Positions 34,766 to 44,847 of a DNA stretch of 64,000 nt are shown here, piece after piece (position 1 is the first letter of the stretch; every line of letters starts with the position of its first letter). This DNA is from SCN-69-37 sp044507065. GTDB lineage: Bacteria > Acidobacteriota > Vicinamibacteria > Vicinamibacterales > SCN-69-37. The DNA is taken from positions 46,671 through 110,670 of the forward strand of contig JBIQJY010000004.1 of the NCBI GenBank assembly GCA_044507065.1, read 5' to 3'. A program made the position numbers and the translations under genes. The notes below the pieces were generated by a model, which worked only from the letters and a program-made list of their open reading frames with translations, ran no database searches and had not been told where the DNA came from.

Positions 34766-37041
34766 GGAAACTCAATCGTAAACATGGTGCCGGACGGATG
34801 GGCGGCGCCGACGTCGATGGTGCCGCCGTGTTCGCCCACGATACGCCGCACGATTTCGAGGCCCACGCCGCTGCCCCGGCCCTTCGTCGAGTAGTACGGC
34901 ATGAAGAGCTTGTCACGGTCGGCGTCGGAGACGCCCGGACCGTTGTCGCTGACCGACAGGCACACGCGCTCGGCGGTGCGACCGGTTCGCACCAGGATCG
35001 CCGCCGGCGAGCCGTCGGGGCGCGGCGGTGCCGCCGGTCCGCCAAGCACCTCGATCGCATTGTCGATCAGGTTGACGATGACCTGCCGGATCTGTTCGGC
35101 ATCGAGCGGCACGGCGGGCAGGTCGGACGCGAGTTCCGCGCCGATCGTAACGCCGCCGGGCTGAAGCACGCCGGCATAGAGCCGCAGCGTCTGTTCCACG
35201 AGGCGGTTGATGTCCGTGTCGATCAGACGCGGCGCACGCAGGCGTGCGTACTGCGCGAATTCGTCAACCAGCCCCTTGAGCGCCTCGACCTCCGTGATGA
35301 TCGCGTCGGTGCACTCGATGACGAGCGCGCGCAGGGCCGGCGGCGTGCCGGCCGAGTGCCGCCGCAGGCGCTCGGCGCTCAACTGGATCGGCGTCAGGGG
35401 ATTGCGGATCTCGTGTGCGAGCTTGCGCGCCACATCCCGCCAGGCCGCGGCGCGTTGCGCGCGGAACAGCAGCGTCACATCGTCGAGTACGACCACCGAG
35501 CCCTCGCGCTGCCCGCCCTCGCCGACGAGCGTCGTCGCGGCGGCGGCCAGGTTCACTTCACGGTCGCCGCGGACGAGCGTCACCTCGTCGATGCCCGTGC
35601 TGCCGCGCCCCTCGGCGGCGCGCGCGAGCGGCAGCAGCGGCCGCAGGTCGTCCCGTTCGAACACGACGGCCGCCCGTTGCCCCACCGCGTCCGGTCCGAG
35701 GCCCAGCAGTCGCTCCGCCGCGCCGTTGACCGTTGAGATGTGACCCTCGGCATCGAGCGAGATGACGCTCGTCGCGACCCGTTCGAGAATCGTCTCGATG
35801 TAGCGGCTCCGGGCTTCCACCTCGAGGTTCTTCTGTTCGAGGGCCCGGCGCGAGGCGTCGAGTCGTTCGCGGCTCGATCGCAGTTGCGCCGCCATCATGT
35901 TGAACGATTCGACGAGCGATCCCAGTTCATCAGCGGTCTCGGCCTCGAGGTGGAGATCGAACTGCCCCTCGCCAATCGCGCGCGCGCCTTCGGCCAGCAT
36001 CTGCACCGGGCGCGTGATCCGCTTCGCCAGGTAGAGGCCGAGCCAGGTCGCGCTGATGAGGATGAGCAGACTGACGGCAAGGAAGACGGACTGGTAGATG
36101 CCCTGGATTGGTGCCTCGAGCATCCGCAGGCCCTGGTAGCTCTCGTACGCTGCGGTGGCCTGCAGGGCAAGGGCCTGTACGTCCGCGTCCAGGTGATACG
36201 ACACGACCAGCGCGCCGGTCGTCGCGCCGGTATCGAGGCGCAGCGGGACGGCCGTACGCAACAGGACCCCGCCACCCGGCAGCTCGTCCTGCTGAGCCTG
36301 TTCAAGGCCCGTTTCCACCGCGCGTGCGGCAATCCGATCGGCCGACGGCGGCACCTGTCCGTTCGGCAGGTTCGCCGATCCCACGCCCGCGAGGAACTCC
36401 AGGTCCGCCTGGCGCTCCTGCCCGTCGATGACGCGGTAGATCTCGATGATGCCGTTGCGCATCGCGCGCGGCTCCTGCTGCACGACGGCGGTCAAGGCGG
36501 CGATGTCGCCAGCCGCCACGACCTCGGGTGGCGTGAGCCGTGCAATGCGGCGCGCGTGCAGCGCGCTGGTCTCCTGGCCCTCGCGGTAATATCGCCGCGC
36601 GATTTCCTGCGCGGCACCGAGCACCTCGTCGACAGGCGCGCTGAACCAGCGCGCCGCGCTGTCACGGATGATCTGACCGCCGCTGATGAGCACCAGCACC
36701 GCCGGGACGATGGTCATCGCGAGCAGCGCGGCGACGAGCTTGCCCCGGAACCGCGCGAACGGCGCGGCCCGGCGCTGCTCCACCCACAACTTGAGGATGT
36801 TCCGGACGAGCACGAACGAGAGCGCGGCCAGCAGCACGAGGTCGACCGCCACAAGCGCGTGCAGCAGGACGTCGGTCAGCAACTGTGGGGCGATCTCGCT
36901 GGAACGGTTCGTCAGCCAGAACAGCGCCGCAAGCAGCGCCACCAGCAGCAGCGCCGCCGCGCTGAGCACACCCGGCCGATCGAGCAGCCGCCGCGTGCGG
37001 CGCGGCGATGGTTCGGGCTCGACGGTCGTGGGTGACAGCAT
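34750..37041 (-). CDS. ntrY: Sensor histidine kinase, NtrY-like
   Basis: A 763-residue membrane kinase. Two N-terminal helices (about residues 25-80), a third at about 105-125, a long extracytoplasmic region (about 130-310), a TM near 315-335, HAMP (RPVQMLAEGARAIGEGQFDL), PAS (about 410-500), H box VARKLAHEIRNPLTPIQ with the phospho-accepting His, N box VIVNLIDNAIEVL, and ATP-binding SDNGPGVSD and KGRGSGVGLEIV. This domain order, including HEIRNPLTP, is that of NtrY. It follows the DUF4390 gene by 1 base. Confidence 0.92.
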   Translation of the reverse strand: MLSPTTVEPEPSPRRTRRLLDRPGVLSAAALLLVALLAALFWLTNRSSEIAPQLLTDVLLHALVAVDLVLLAALSFVLVRNILKLWVEQRRAAPFARFRGKLVAALLAMTIVPAVLVLISGGQIIRDSAARWFSAPVDEVLGAAQEIARRYYREGQETSALHARRIARLTPPEVVAAGDIAALTAVVQQEPRAMRNGIIEIYRVIDGQERQADLEFLAGVGSANLPNGQVPPSADRIAARAVETGLEQAQQDELPGGGVLLRTAVPLRLDTGATTGALVVSYHLDADVQALALQATAAYESYQGLRMLEAPIQGIYQSVFLAVSLLILISATWLGLYLAKRITRPVQMLAEGARAIGEGQFDLHLEAETADELGSLVESFNMMAAQLRSSRERLDASRRALEQKNLEVEARSRYIETILERVATSVISLDAEGHISTVNGAAERLLGLGPDAVGQRAAVVFERDDLRPLLPLARAAEGRGSTGIDEVTLVRGDREVNLAAAATTLVGEGGQREGSVVVLDDVTLLFRAQRAAAWRDVARKLAHEIRNPLTPIQLSAERLRRHSAGTPPALRALVIECTDAIITEVEALKGLVDEFAQYARLRAPRLIDTDINRLVEQTLRLYAGVLQPGGVTIGAELASDLPAVPLDAEQIRQVIVNLIDNAIEVLGGPAAPPRPDGSPAAILVRTGRTAERVCLSVSDNGPGVSDADRDKLFMPYYSTKGRGSGVGLEIVRRIVGEHGGTIDVGAAHPSGTMFTIEFPCLPS

Positions 37042-37042
37042 G

Positions 37043-37588
37043 TCACCGGATGAACGTGAAGGTGGCCCGTCCGCCGGCGTCGTCCGACGACCAAGGCCAG
37101 AGTGGGAACGTGCGGCGCGGACGCGAGCGCATGCGCACTTGAATGTCGTATTCGGCGTTCGGCTGCAGCTGCGAATCTTCGGCGATCACCACCCGCTCGA
37201 ACGTCGTCAGCCAGGCCTGCGCGTCAGCGTATCGGCTCGTGCGCTCCGACCAGGTGACGTGGCCGTCGCGCATGCGCGACACGTGATGCACGCCCGTGAG
37301 ATTGTCGTACTTCACCGACGACGAAAGGTCCACGTGGGCAATCGTCCTGTCGAACCACAGCGCCGACGGGGCCTTGAGATCCACGGTGAACGCGAGCGTC
37401 ATGAGCAGGCCGCTCTCGACCAGTTCGCGCACGTCGGGGCCGAGTGCCGTCGGCAATGAAAACGACACGGCCACCCGGCCGTTGGCCACGACCGGCGTCA
37501 CGCGGATTTCGGCCGGCGACGCCGGGGCCACGAGGACGACGGCGGCCGCCCCGCAGGCGGCCATCCGCTGCAGCCATCCCGATGTCAT
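37043..37588 (-). CDS. DUF4390 exported protein
   Basis: A 181-residue protein with a signal peptide (AACGAAAVVLVAPASPAE) and a beta-rich mature part (VRELVESGLLMTLAFTVDLK, ALWFDRTIAHVDLSSSVKYD, YDIQVRMRSRP). It matches the DUF4390 family, which is regularly found just before ntrY-ntrX. A periplasmic partner that feeds a signal to NtrY is plausible but unproven. Its ATG overlaps the nrdR stop by 4 bases. Confidence 0.75.
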   Translation of the reverse strand: MTSGWLQRMAACGAAAVVLVAPASPAEIRVTPVVANGRVAVSFSLPTALGPDVRELVESGLLMTLAFTVDLKAPSALWFDRTIAHVDLSSSVKYDNLTGVHHVSRMRDGHVTWSERTSRYADAQAWLTTFERVVIAEDSQLQPNAEYDIQVRMRSRPRRTFPLWPWSSDDAGGRATFTFIR

Positions 37589-38055
37589 TCGCGAGTCCTG
37601 AGCAGTTCGTTGAGTTCGTTGGTGAACTCGTCGATGTCGCGGAAGTTCCGGTACACCGAGGCGAAGCGGACAAATGCCACCTTGTCGAGGTGCTTGAGCT
37701 GCTGCATGACCTGCATGCCGATCTCGTCGGTGGCAATCTCGCGTTCCGGGCGCTCCTGCAGCGAGGCCTCGATGCTGTCGGCAATGGCCTCGAGTGCCGA
37801 GACCCGGACGGGACGCTTCTCACACGCCTTGAGCAGGCCGCCCACCAGTTTCTGCCGATCGAAGCGCTCGCGACGTCCGTCCTTCTTCACCACCATGTAC
37901 GGAATTTCGTCGATGCGCTCGTAGCTGGTGAACCGCCGGCTGCACTCGAGGCACTCGCGCCGACGGCGAATGGCGTCGCCCTCCTTGCTCTCGCGCGAAT
38001 CCACGACCTTGTCACCCAGATGACCACAGTAAGGACACTTCACGGCTATCGCCAC
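37585..38055 (-). CDS. nrdR: Transcriptional repressor NrdR
   Basis: A 156-residue regulator. The zinc ribbon is CPYCGHLGDKVVDSRESKEG and CLECSRRFTSYERI; the ATP-cone follows (VVKKDGRRERFDRQKLVGG). NrdR binds NrdR boxes to repress ribonucleotide reductase operons depending on dATP/ATP level. No nrd gene is in the window. It lies 6 bases after the flippase-like gene and 4 bases into DUF4390, so it belongs to the NtrYX operon. Confidence 0.93.
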   Translation of the reverse strand: MAIAVKCPYCGHLGDKVVDSRESKEGDAIRRRRECLECSRRFTSYERIDEIPYMVVKKDGRRERFDRQKLVGGLLKACEKRPVRVSALEAIADSIEASLQERPEREIATDEIGMQVMQQLKHLDKVAFVRFASVYRNFRDIDEFTNELNELLRTRE

Positions 38056-38061
38056 CTCATG

Positions 38062-39129
38062 TCAGCGAACCTGCTGCTCGCGCGCCGGCTCCCGGCCGGC
38101 CGCGCTCTCGGACGTGTCGGGCGCCGTCGTCCGCACGGACTTGACCTGCCCGAGCGTCAACCCGTCCTGCCACATGAAGATCACGCCGAGAATCGTCACC
38201 GGCACGAACGTCACGAGATGCAGGACGATGGCCGCCGCGCCGGCGACGCTGTCGGGCGCGTTGAACAACTGTGTCGCCGCCAGCTTGTAGAAATAATGGA
38301 ACCCGCCCGCGGCGCCGGGAGTGGGCACCGCCACTCCCACCGTGAGATAGCCGACCACCAGGAACGACCCCGTGAACGACATCGACACGCCGAACGCCCA
38401 CGATGTCAACGTGATCCCGAGCGCGATCGACAACCAGAGCGGCACCGACCAGACGAACGACCAGAACAGATCGGCCGGCCGCCGCATCACGCCAAGTCCC
38501 TGCACGAACGTCCGGACGAGATGGTCCACGACCGAGGCCACGCGGGTCGGCAGCCAGGCCGAGAGCCGGCCAGCCCAGCGCCCCATCCGGTCGGGATGCC
38601 CGGCCACGACAAACAGGATGGCAATGCCGGCCACCGCAGCCACCGCGCCCAGCATTCCGGCGGTCTCGATCTCGCGCGGCACGTTGACGCCGCCGGCCAG
38701 AGTCGCGACAGCAAACAGGACGAGCACGGTGCACAGGTCGAACACGCGTTCGACGACAATCGTCGCCATGGCCGCCGCCGGGTTGAGCCGCTCCTGCCGG
38801 GCGAGCGCATACGGCCGAAGGAGTTCGCCGACGCGTCCGGGCAGCAGGAAGCTCGCGGCAAAGCCCATGACCGTGGTGCGAAACGCGGTCCGGAAGCGCG
38901 CCGGACCAATTGGGCGCAGGATCCATCGCCATCGCCACGCCCGCAGCACGTAGGTCATCATCGTCGTCGCCGCCGCGGCCGCAAGCCAGCCACGATGCGC
39001 GTGAACCGCGGCATTCCACGCCTCTCGCAGGTCCATGTCCCGCAGGAACAGGGCGACCAGCCCGATCGTCACGAGACCGATGAGAAGACTCTGCCAGCGG
39101 CGTACAGGGCTCGACGACGGGGACGACAT
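38062..39129 (-). CDS. Flippase-like integral membrane protein (LPG-synthase-TM family)
   Basis: A 355-residue protein with about 8 helices. MGFAASFLLPGRVGELLRPY (about residues 88-107) is the family signature in the GRVGE form, and GVAVPTPGAAGGFHYFYKLA (about 268-287) is the late conserved motif. The start is ATG 39129 (a GTG directly before it is the alternative). It heads the leftward operon flippase-nrdR-DUF4390-ntrY-ntrX and is divergent from the gene at 39174. Confidence 0.82.
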   Translation of the reverse strand: MSSPSSSPVRRWQSLLIGLVTIGLVALFLRDMDLREAWNAAVHAHRGWLAAAAATTMMTYVLRAWRWRWILRPIGPARFRTAFRTTVMGFAASFLLPGRVGELLRPYALARQERLNPAAAMATIVVERVFDLCTVLVLFAVATLAGGVNVPREIETAGMLGAVAAVAGIAILFVVAGHPDRMGRWAGRLSAWLPTRVASVVDHLVRTFVQGLGVMRRPADLFWSFVWSVPLWLSIALGITLTSWAFGVSMSFTGSFLVVGYLTVGVAVPTPGAAGGFHYFYKLAATQLFNAPDSVAGAAAIVLHLVTFVPVTILGVIFMWQDGLTLGQVKSVRTTAPDTSESAAGREPAREQQVR

Positions 39130-39173
39130 CACAAGGGCTGCACAGTTCGTACTATAAGATTGTCGGCAAGTCT

Positions 39174-40268
39174 ATGGGAAAGCGAGAGTTACTCATCGTC
39201 GCGGTCTTCGCGGCGATCGGCCTGGCCATCTTCCGGACGGTCTCCCCCGCCGACGGGGCGCCACGAAACGGCTTCTCCATAGGATCACTCATCGGCCAGT
39301 GGCGCAACCGCCACATGTCGATGCCCGCCCATGCCACGGTCACGACAACCGGCCGGCTCGCGGTCGCTCCAGCCCTTGGGGCGCTCCGCCTGTCGGGGCT
39401 TGCGACCGTCGAGGTCGTGGGCGAGGCGCGCGACGACATTGCCTGGGAATTGCGCGCCGAAGCCAACGCGCCCGACGAACCCGCTGCCAGGCAGGCGGCT
39501 GAACAGACGACTCTGCGGGCGGACGACCTTGGCCCCGTCATGGCCATCTCGGTAAGGGCGCCCGGGACGGCCCCACAGGCCAGCACGCTGACGCTGCGGG
39601 TCCCTGCCCGGCTCGCCATCCGCGTCGAGAGCGCCCGTCGCACGCGCGTCACGGGCGTGTCCGCCGTGCGGCTCGACAACCTGGTCGGCGATGCCGACGT
39701 AAGCGCGGTCGACGGGCTGGTCGACGGCGGACACCGTAACGGCAACCTGGCGATCGACGACGTCGAGCGCGTCCGGCTGACGCTCGTCGGATCGAATGCC
39801 GTGCTGCGTGCGGTCCGCGGCGAGACGATCATCAATGCCCGCGACGGCAACACCCGGATCGACAACCAGCAGGGCCCGGCTCTCGTGGAGGTCAACGGCC
39901 AGGCCTTGACGGTCGTGGAACCCGAGGCGCCGATACGCGCGAGCGGCATCGGCGGTGAGATCGTCATCGAGCGGCCGCGCGCGGCGGTCGACATCGATGC
40001 GCGACGCCTGCACGTGGGCCTCGCACTGGATCGCGCCGTGCCCGTCACCGTCTTCAGTACTGAGGTCCGCCTCGACCTGGCGCTCGATGCGGGCCTGCCG
40101 ATACGCCTCGATATCGCGACCGATGACGGCACGATCGATGCATCGAATATCGGCCTCGCCGCCGAGGTGCGCGACGGCGCGAACCACCTCGTGCACGCCT
40201 TCGGTGATGAAGCGCGCGTGGCCATTCGCGATCATCGCAGCAGCATTGTCATCACGTCCGGTAAGTGA
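39174..40268 (+). CDS. Membrane-anchored protein with DUF4097-like beta-helical region
   Basis: A 364-residue protein with a TM anchor near the N terminus (LLIVAVFAAIGLAIFRTV). Residues about 55-360 contain short repeated strands with the pattern VDGxxDGGHRNGNLAIDD, TIINARDGNTRIDN, VFSTEVRLDL and TDDGTIDAS, typical of DUF4097/DUF2807 adhesin-like right-handed beta-helices. Function unknown; such proteins are often polymer-binding or anti-sigma associated. An AT-rich TATAAG lies just upstream without a clear -35. Followed 29 bases later by purC. Confidence 0.6.
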   Translation: MGKRELLIVAVFAAIGLAIFRTVSPADGAPRNGFSIGSLIGQWRNRHMSMPAHATVTTTGRLAVAPALGALRLSGLATVEVVGEARDDIAWELRAEANAPDEPAARQAAEQTTLRADDLGPVMAISVRAPGTAPQASTLTLRVPARLAIRVESARRTRVTGVSAVRLDNLVGDADVSAVDGLVDGGHRNGNLAIDDVERVRLTLVGSNAVLRAVRGETIINARDGNTRIDNQQGPALVEVNGQALTVVEPEAPIRASGIGGEIVIERPRAAVDIDARRLHVGLALDRAVPVTVFSTEVRLDLALDAGLPIRLDIATDDGTIDASNIGLAAEVRDGANHLVHAFGDEARVAIRDHRSSIVITSGK

Positions 40269-40297
40269 TAGTCTGCCGACTCTTCTTCCATCGGCCG

Positions 40298-41218
40298 ATG
40301 TCATCTCCCGTCGTACTCGAAACCAACCTCGAAGGCCTGACGCTGCAGCGCCGCGGCAAGGTACGCGACGTGTACGATCTCGGCGACACGCTGCTGATTG
40401 TCGCCACCGACCGGATTTCCGCGTTCGATTACGTGCTCGGCTCCGGCATCCCCGACAAGGGCAAGGTGCTGACGCAGTTGTCGGCGTTCTGGTTCGATCA
40501 CGTCGGCGACCTGGTGCCGCACCATGTGCTGGCGGTCGACGTCGACACGTTCCCGGCAGTCACCCGTCCGCACCGCGACATCCTGCGCGGCCGATCGATG
40601 CTCGTCAGGAAGACCGACCCGCTCCCGATCGAATGCGTGGCCCGCGGCTACCTGTCCGGGTCGGGCTGGAAGGACTACCAGCGCACGGGCAGCGTCTGCG
40701 GCATTGCGCTGCCGGCCGGCCTGCGCGATTCGGATCGACTCCCTCGCGCGATTTTCACGCCGGCGTCAAAGGCCGAGACGGGCCACGACGAGAACATCAG
40801 TGAGGCCGAGGCCGCCGCCGTCGTCGGCGACGAACTGGCTACCCGGCTTCGCGAACTGACATTGGCGATCTACGAGCGCGGCGTCGTGCATGCCGCCACC
40901 CGGGGGATCATCATCGCCGACACGAAGTTCGAGTTCGGACTGGCGCGCCCGGCCGGTGCCGGCGCCTCGGCGCCGCCCGAGCTCATCCTCATCGACGAGG
41001 TGCTCACGCCCGACTCCTCCCGGTTCTGGCCAGCCGACAGCTATACGCCGGGTCAGGCGCAGCCGAGTTTCGACAAGCAATTCGTCCGCGACCACCTCGA
41101 GCAGATCGGCTGGAACAAGCAGCCGCCCGTGCCGACGCTTCCCGACGATGTCATCCTCCGCACGCGTGAAAAATACGTCGAAGCGTACCGCCGCCTCACC
41201 GGGAGCGACCTCCATTGA
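40298..41218 (+). CDS. purC: Phosphoribosylaminoimidazole-succinocarboxamide synthase
   Basis: A 306-residue SAICAR synthetase. It has GKVRDVYDLGDTLLIVATDR, ISAFDYVLGSGIPDKGKVLT, VARGYLSGSGWKDY, IIADTKFEFG and LIDEVLTPDSSRFWPADSY, which bind ATP, CAIR and aspartate in purine synthesis. The length is that of the long eukaryote/alphaproteobacterial-type form rather than the 240-residue E. coli type. Its TGA overlaps the ATG of the Fis-type gene (TGATG). Confidence 0.94.
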   Translation: MSSPVVLETNLEGLTLQRRGKVRDVYDLGDTLLIVATDRISAFDYVLGSGIPDKGKVLTQLSAFWFDHVGDLVPHHVLAVDVDTFPAVTRPHRDILRGRSMLVRKTDPLPIECVARGYLSGSGWKDYQRTGSVCGIALPAGLRDSDRLPRAIFTPASKAETGHDENISEAEAAAVVGDELATRLRELTLAIYERGVVHAATRGIIIADTKFEFGLARPAGAGASAPPELILIDEVLTPDSSRFWPADSYTPGQAQPSFDKQFVRDHLEQIGWNKQPPVPTLPDDVILRTREKYVEAYRRLTGSDLH

Positions 41219-41427
41219 TGCGCGACGACCTGGCCGCCCTGGTCCAGCAGATGATCGACCGCGGCATCCTGTTCGACGACGCCGCGCGCGAGTTCGAGCG
41301 GACCTTCATCGCCCGCGCGCTCGCCAAAACCGATTACAACGTCTGCAAGGCGGCCAAGATGACTGGCCTGCACCGCAACACGCTCAGCCGCAAGATGGCC
41401 GCCTACCGCATCCGCAAGACGGCATGA
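41218..41427 (+). CDS. Fis-type helix-turn-helix DNA-binding protein
   Basis: A 69-residue protein: an N-terminal helical segment (ALVQQMIDRGILFDDAAREF) and a C-terminal helix-turn-helix of the Fis/NtrC type (NVCKAAKMTGLHRNTLSRKM). It lacks the AAA+ domain of NtrC, so it acts alone or as a nucleoid-like factor. The ATG overlaps the purC stop by one base; a TTG at 41215 is less likely. It ends 20 bases before the -35 of the groES promoter. Confidence 0.72.
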   Translation: MRDDLAALVQQMIDRGILFDDAAREFERTFIARALAKTDYNVCKAAKMTGLHRNTLSRKMAAYRIRKTA

Positions 41428-41446
41428 CACCCCACGCCCACCCGGC

Positions 41447-41475
41447 TTGACGCGCCTGGCGCTCTCCCGTATATT
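41447..41475 (+). promoter_or_regulatory. Sigma-70 promoter of groES-groEL
   Basis: TTGACG (41447-41452), exactly 17 bases, TATATT (41470-41475). The transcript would begin near 41482, inside the CIRCE element, leaving a leader of about 128 bases before groES. Confidence 0.7.
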
Positions 41476-41501
41476 TAGCAGTCGAACCGAGTGACTGCTA
41501 A
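41475..41501 (+). promoter_or_regulatory. CIRCE operator (HrcA binding site)
   Basis: A perfect inverted repeat TTAGCAGTC-N9-GACTGCTAA. The consensus is TTAGCACTC-N9-GAGTGCTAA, so one base per arm differs, compensated symmetrically. It covers the -10 end and start point, the typical position for repression by HrcA. hrcA itself is not in the window. Confidence 0.88.
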
Positions 41502-41520
41502 CAGTCCGACGACCGGACTG
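41502..41520 (+). other. Hairpin in the groES 5' leader
   Basis: A 7-bp stem (41502-41508 with 41514-41520) with a 5-base loop, directly after the CIRCE element. It may protect the 5' end of the message or be incidental; GC-rich flanks make it modest evidence. Confidence 0.35.
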
Positions 41521-41609
41521 CCAGACTCGGACACCGAGATTATTTTCGACACCGGCACCGGGCCCGTCCTTTCCGCGGCCCCGGGACGGTTTGCGTGGAG
41601 AGGACAGTC

Positions 41610-41897
41610 ATGAGCGTGAGACCACTGCACGACCGCATCATCATCGAGCGTATCGAGGAAGGTGAACAGCGCGTCGGAGGCATCATCATTCCCGACAACG
41701 CCAAGGAAAAGCCCCAGCAGGGCAAGGTCATTGCCGTCGGCAAGGGCCGGATTGAGAAGGACGGCAAAGTGACGCCGCTCGACGTGAAGCCCGGCGACAC
41801 GGTCCTGTTCGGCAAGTATGCCGGCCAGGAGATCAAGATCGACGGCAAGGACCTCCTCATCGTGCGTGAGGAAGAAGTCCTCGGCATCATCGAGTAG
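41610..41897 (+). CDS. groES: Co-chaperonin GroES
   Basis: A 95-residue co-chaperonin (SVRPLHDRIIIERIE, mobile loop GEQRVGGIIIPDNAKEKP, C-terminal DLLIVREEEVLGIIE). It caps the GroEL ring. The ATG at 41610 is preferred; GGAGAGGA lies 5 bases upstream, and the earlier GTG at 41595 sits in that site. Expressed with groEL from the CIRCE-controlled promoter upstream. Confidence 0.97.
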   Translation: MSVRPLHDRIIIERIEEGEQRVGGIIIPDNAKEKPQQGKVIAVGKGRIEKDGKVTPLDVKPGDTVLFGKYAGQEIKIDGKDLLIVREEEVLGIIE

Positions 41898-41938
41898 GCG
41901 CGTCGACCCCCGACGTTTTTCTCAGACGGAGATTCGCA

Positions 41939-43567
<1,629 letters not shown>

Positions 43568-43619
43568 CCTCGACGAACGATCCGCGCCGCCCGGCGGCGT
43601 GACCCGTTCGGGTACGAAC

Positions 43620-43662
43620 AACGGGCCGGCTGGAGCAATCCAGCCGGCCCGTTCTCTTTTCT
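43620..43662 (+). terminator. Intrinsic terminator of groES-groEL
   Basis: A perfect 15-bp stem (43620-43634 with 43639-43653), GCAA loop and a T-rich tract CTCTTTTCTC. Confidence 0.88.
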
Positions 43663-43711
43663 CCGGAAGGCGCTATGGGTCCCCGGTGTACGCACCCGCG
43701 GGACGCCCGCG

Positions 43712-44557
43712 TCAGTGAATCGTGAAGGTCAGTACCAGCTGGACGATGATGGGCACGGGCTTGTCGCCCTTCATGGCCGGAACGAACTGCCATTGACGGG
43801 CAGCCTTGATGGCTTCGAGATCGAGCCCGTAGGTCTGGTCGAGCGACTTCAGGATCTTCACGTCGCCTACGCTGCCGTCTTCGAGCACGACGGCCTCGAG
43901 CACGACCTGCCCCTGAATCTTCGCGCGCATCGCCTCGCTCGTATAGCCGGGGCGTCGCTCGCGCAGGACGCGTGGATTGGTGATACCGGCTCCCGGGCGA
44001 TAGGCACCACCGCCGAATCCGCCACCAGTGCCCTCACCGACGCCGCTTCCGGACCCCGCGCCCAATCCGGTTCCTCGCCCCCCGCCTCCGGTGGTGGCCA
44101 GTGACAGCTGGGCCGTGCCGGTCGCCTGAAAATCCACGGCGTTCGGCGTCATGATCGGCGCATTGAGCGTGGGCGGTGGCGGAGGCGCCACGACCGGTGG
44201 GGGTGTCTCGATCGGTACGGGCGTCGGCGGCGTGCTGCGAGGGATCTCGATGGGTTTCGGTGGCGCCGGCGCGGGGCTCCCGCCCCCGCCGCCGCCCGGA
44301 CCGGCGTCCTCGAGAAATACGAGCGTCGCCGTCGGCCGCGGCGGTTCAGCCACGACTTCGACGGTACCGCGAGCGATGAGAAATCCAATCAGGAGGATCA
44401 GCAGGCTGTGGAAGGCCACGCTGGCGGCGGTGGCGCCAGCCGCACGGCGCGCCTGGCCGGGCTTCGGCTCGGCAAAGACCGAGTTCGGCGACAGGAACGT
44501 CGTTGACGCCTTCGGCGTTCCGCCGGCCTGCTGCGCTGGGGCGTTCGGCGTGCTCAT
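43712..44557 (-). CDS. tonB: TonB-family energy transducer
   Basis: A 281-residue protein: a short cytoplasmic N terminus, a TM anchor (ASVAFHSLLILLIGFLIARG, about residues 45-64), a long Pro/Gly-rich periplasmic spacer (about 80-190) and the TonB C-terminal domain (YTSEAMRAKIQGQVVLEAVV, DGSVGDVKILKSLD, IKAARQWQFVPAMK). The spacer crosses the periplasm; the C-terminal domain contacts outer-membrane receptors. No exbB/exbD or receptor is next to it. It faces tatA divergently, and TATACT upstream of its start may be a -10 box. Confidence 0.85.
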   Translation of the reverse strand: MSTPNAPAQQAGGTPKASTTFLSPNSVFAEPKPGQARRAAGATAASVAFHSLLILLIGFLIARGTVEVVAEPPRPTATLVFLEDAGPGGGGGGSPAPAPPKPIEIPRSTPPTPVPIETPPPVVAPPPPPTLNAPIMTPNAVDFQATGTAQLSLATTGGGGRGTGLGAGSGSGVGEGTGGGFGGGAYRPGAGITNPRVLRERRPGYTSEAMRAKIQGQVVLEAVVLEDGSVGDVKILKSLDQTYGLDLEAIKAARQWQFVPAMKGDKPVPIIVQLVLTFTIH

Positions 44558-44687
44558 CGAGTTGCGCGTGTCCCTTCCCTGACAGTATACCCAGCCACTA
44601 CCCGATGCATAGGACGCTTCGTGGCGCGGACCGGCCGCGCCCGCGAATGGTAGAATCGCGGTTGACCGTTTCAGTCAGGAGCCACAC

Positions 44688-44837
44688 ATGCGCCTCGGTA
44701 TCTGGGAACTGCTCATCATTCTGGTCATCGTGATCCTGATCTTCGGCGCGAGCCGCCTGCCGGAGCTCGGCAAGGGCATTGGCCGCGGGATCAAGAACTT
44801 CAAGGAAGCCAACCGCAGCGACGCCAAGGACGAGTAG
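44688..44837 (+). CDS. tatA: Twin-arginine translocase subunit TatA
   Basis: A 49-residue protein below the size of most ORF listings. A single TM helix (IWELLIILVIVILIFGASRL) followed by PELGKGIGRGIKNFKEA, the amphipathic helix of TatA, and a short charged tail. It forms the Tat translocation pore for folded proteins. AGGAG lies 7 bases before the ATG. It is shorter than usual because the C-terminal tail is brief. TAGAAT at 44651-44656 may be a -10 box. tatB and tatC are absent from the window, so they are elsewhere. Confidence 0.88.
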   Translation: MRLGIWELLIILVIVILIFGASRLPELGKGIGRGIKNFKEANRSDAKDE

Positions 44838-44847
44838 TCCCCGGCCT

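Noticed and set aside
43585..43612. GC-rich inverted patches between groEL and its terminator
   Set aside because: Short, imperfect and expected by chance at this GC content; the strong hairpin at 43620 explains termination.
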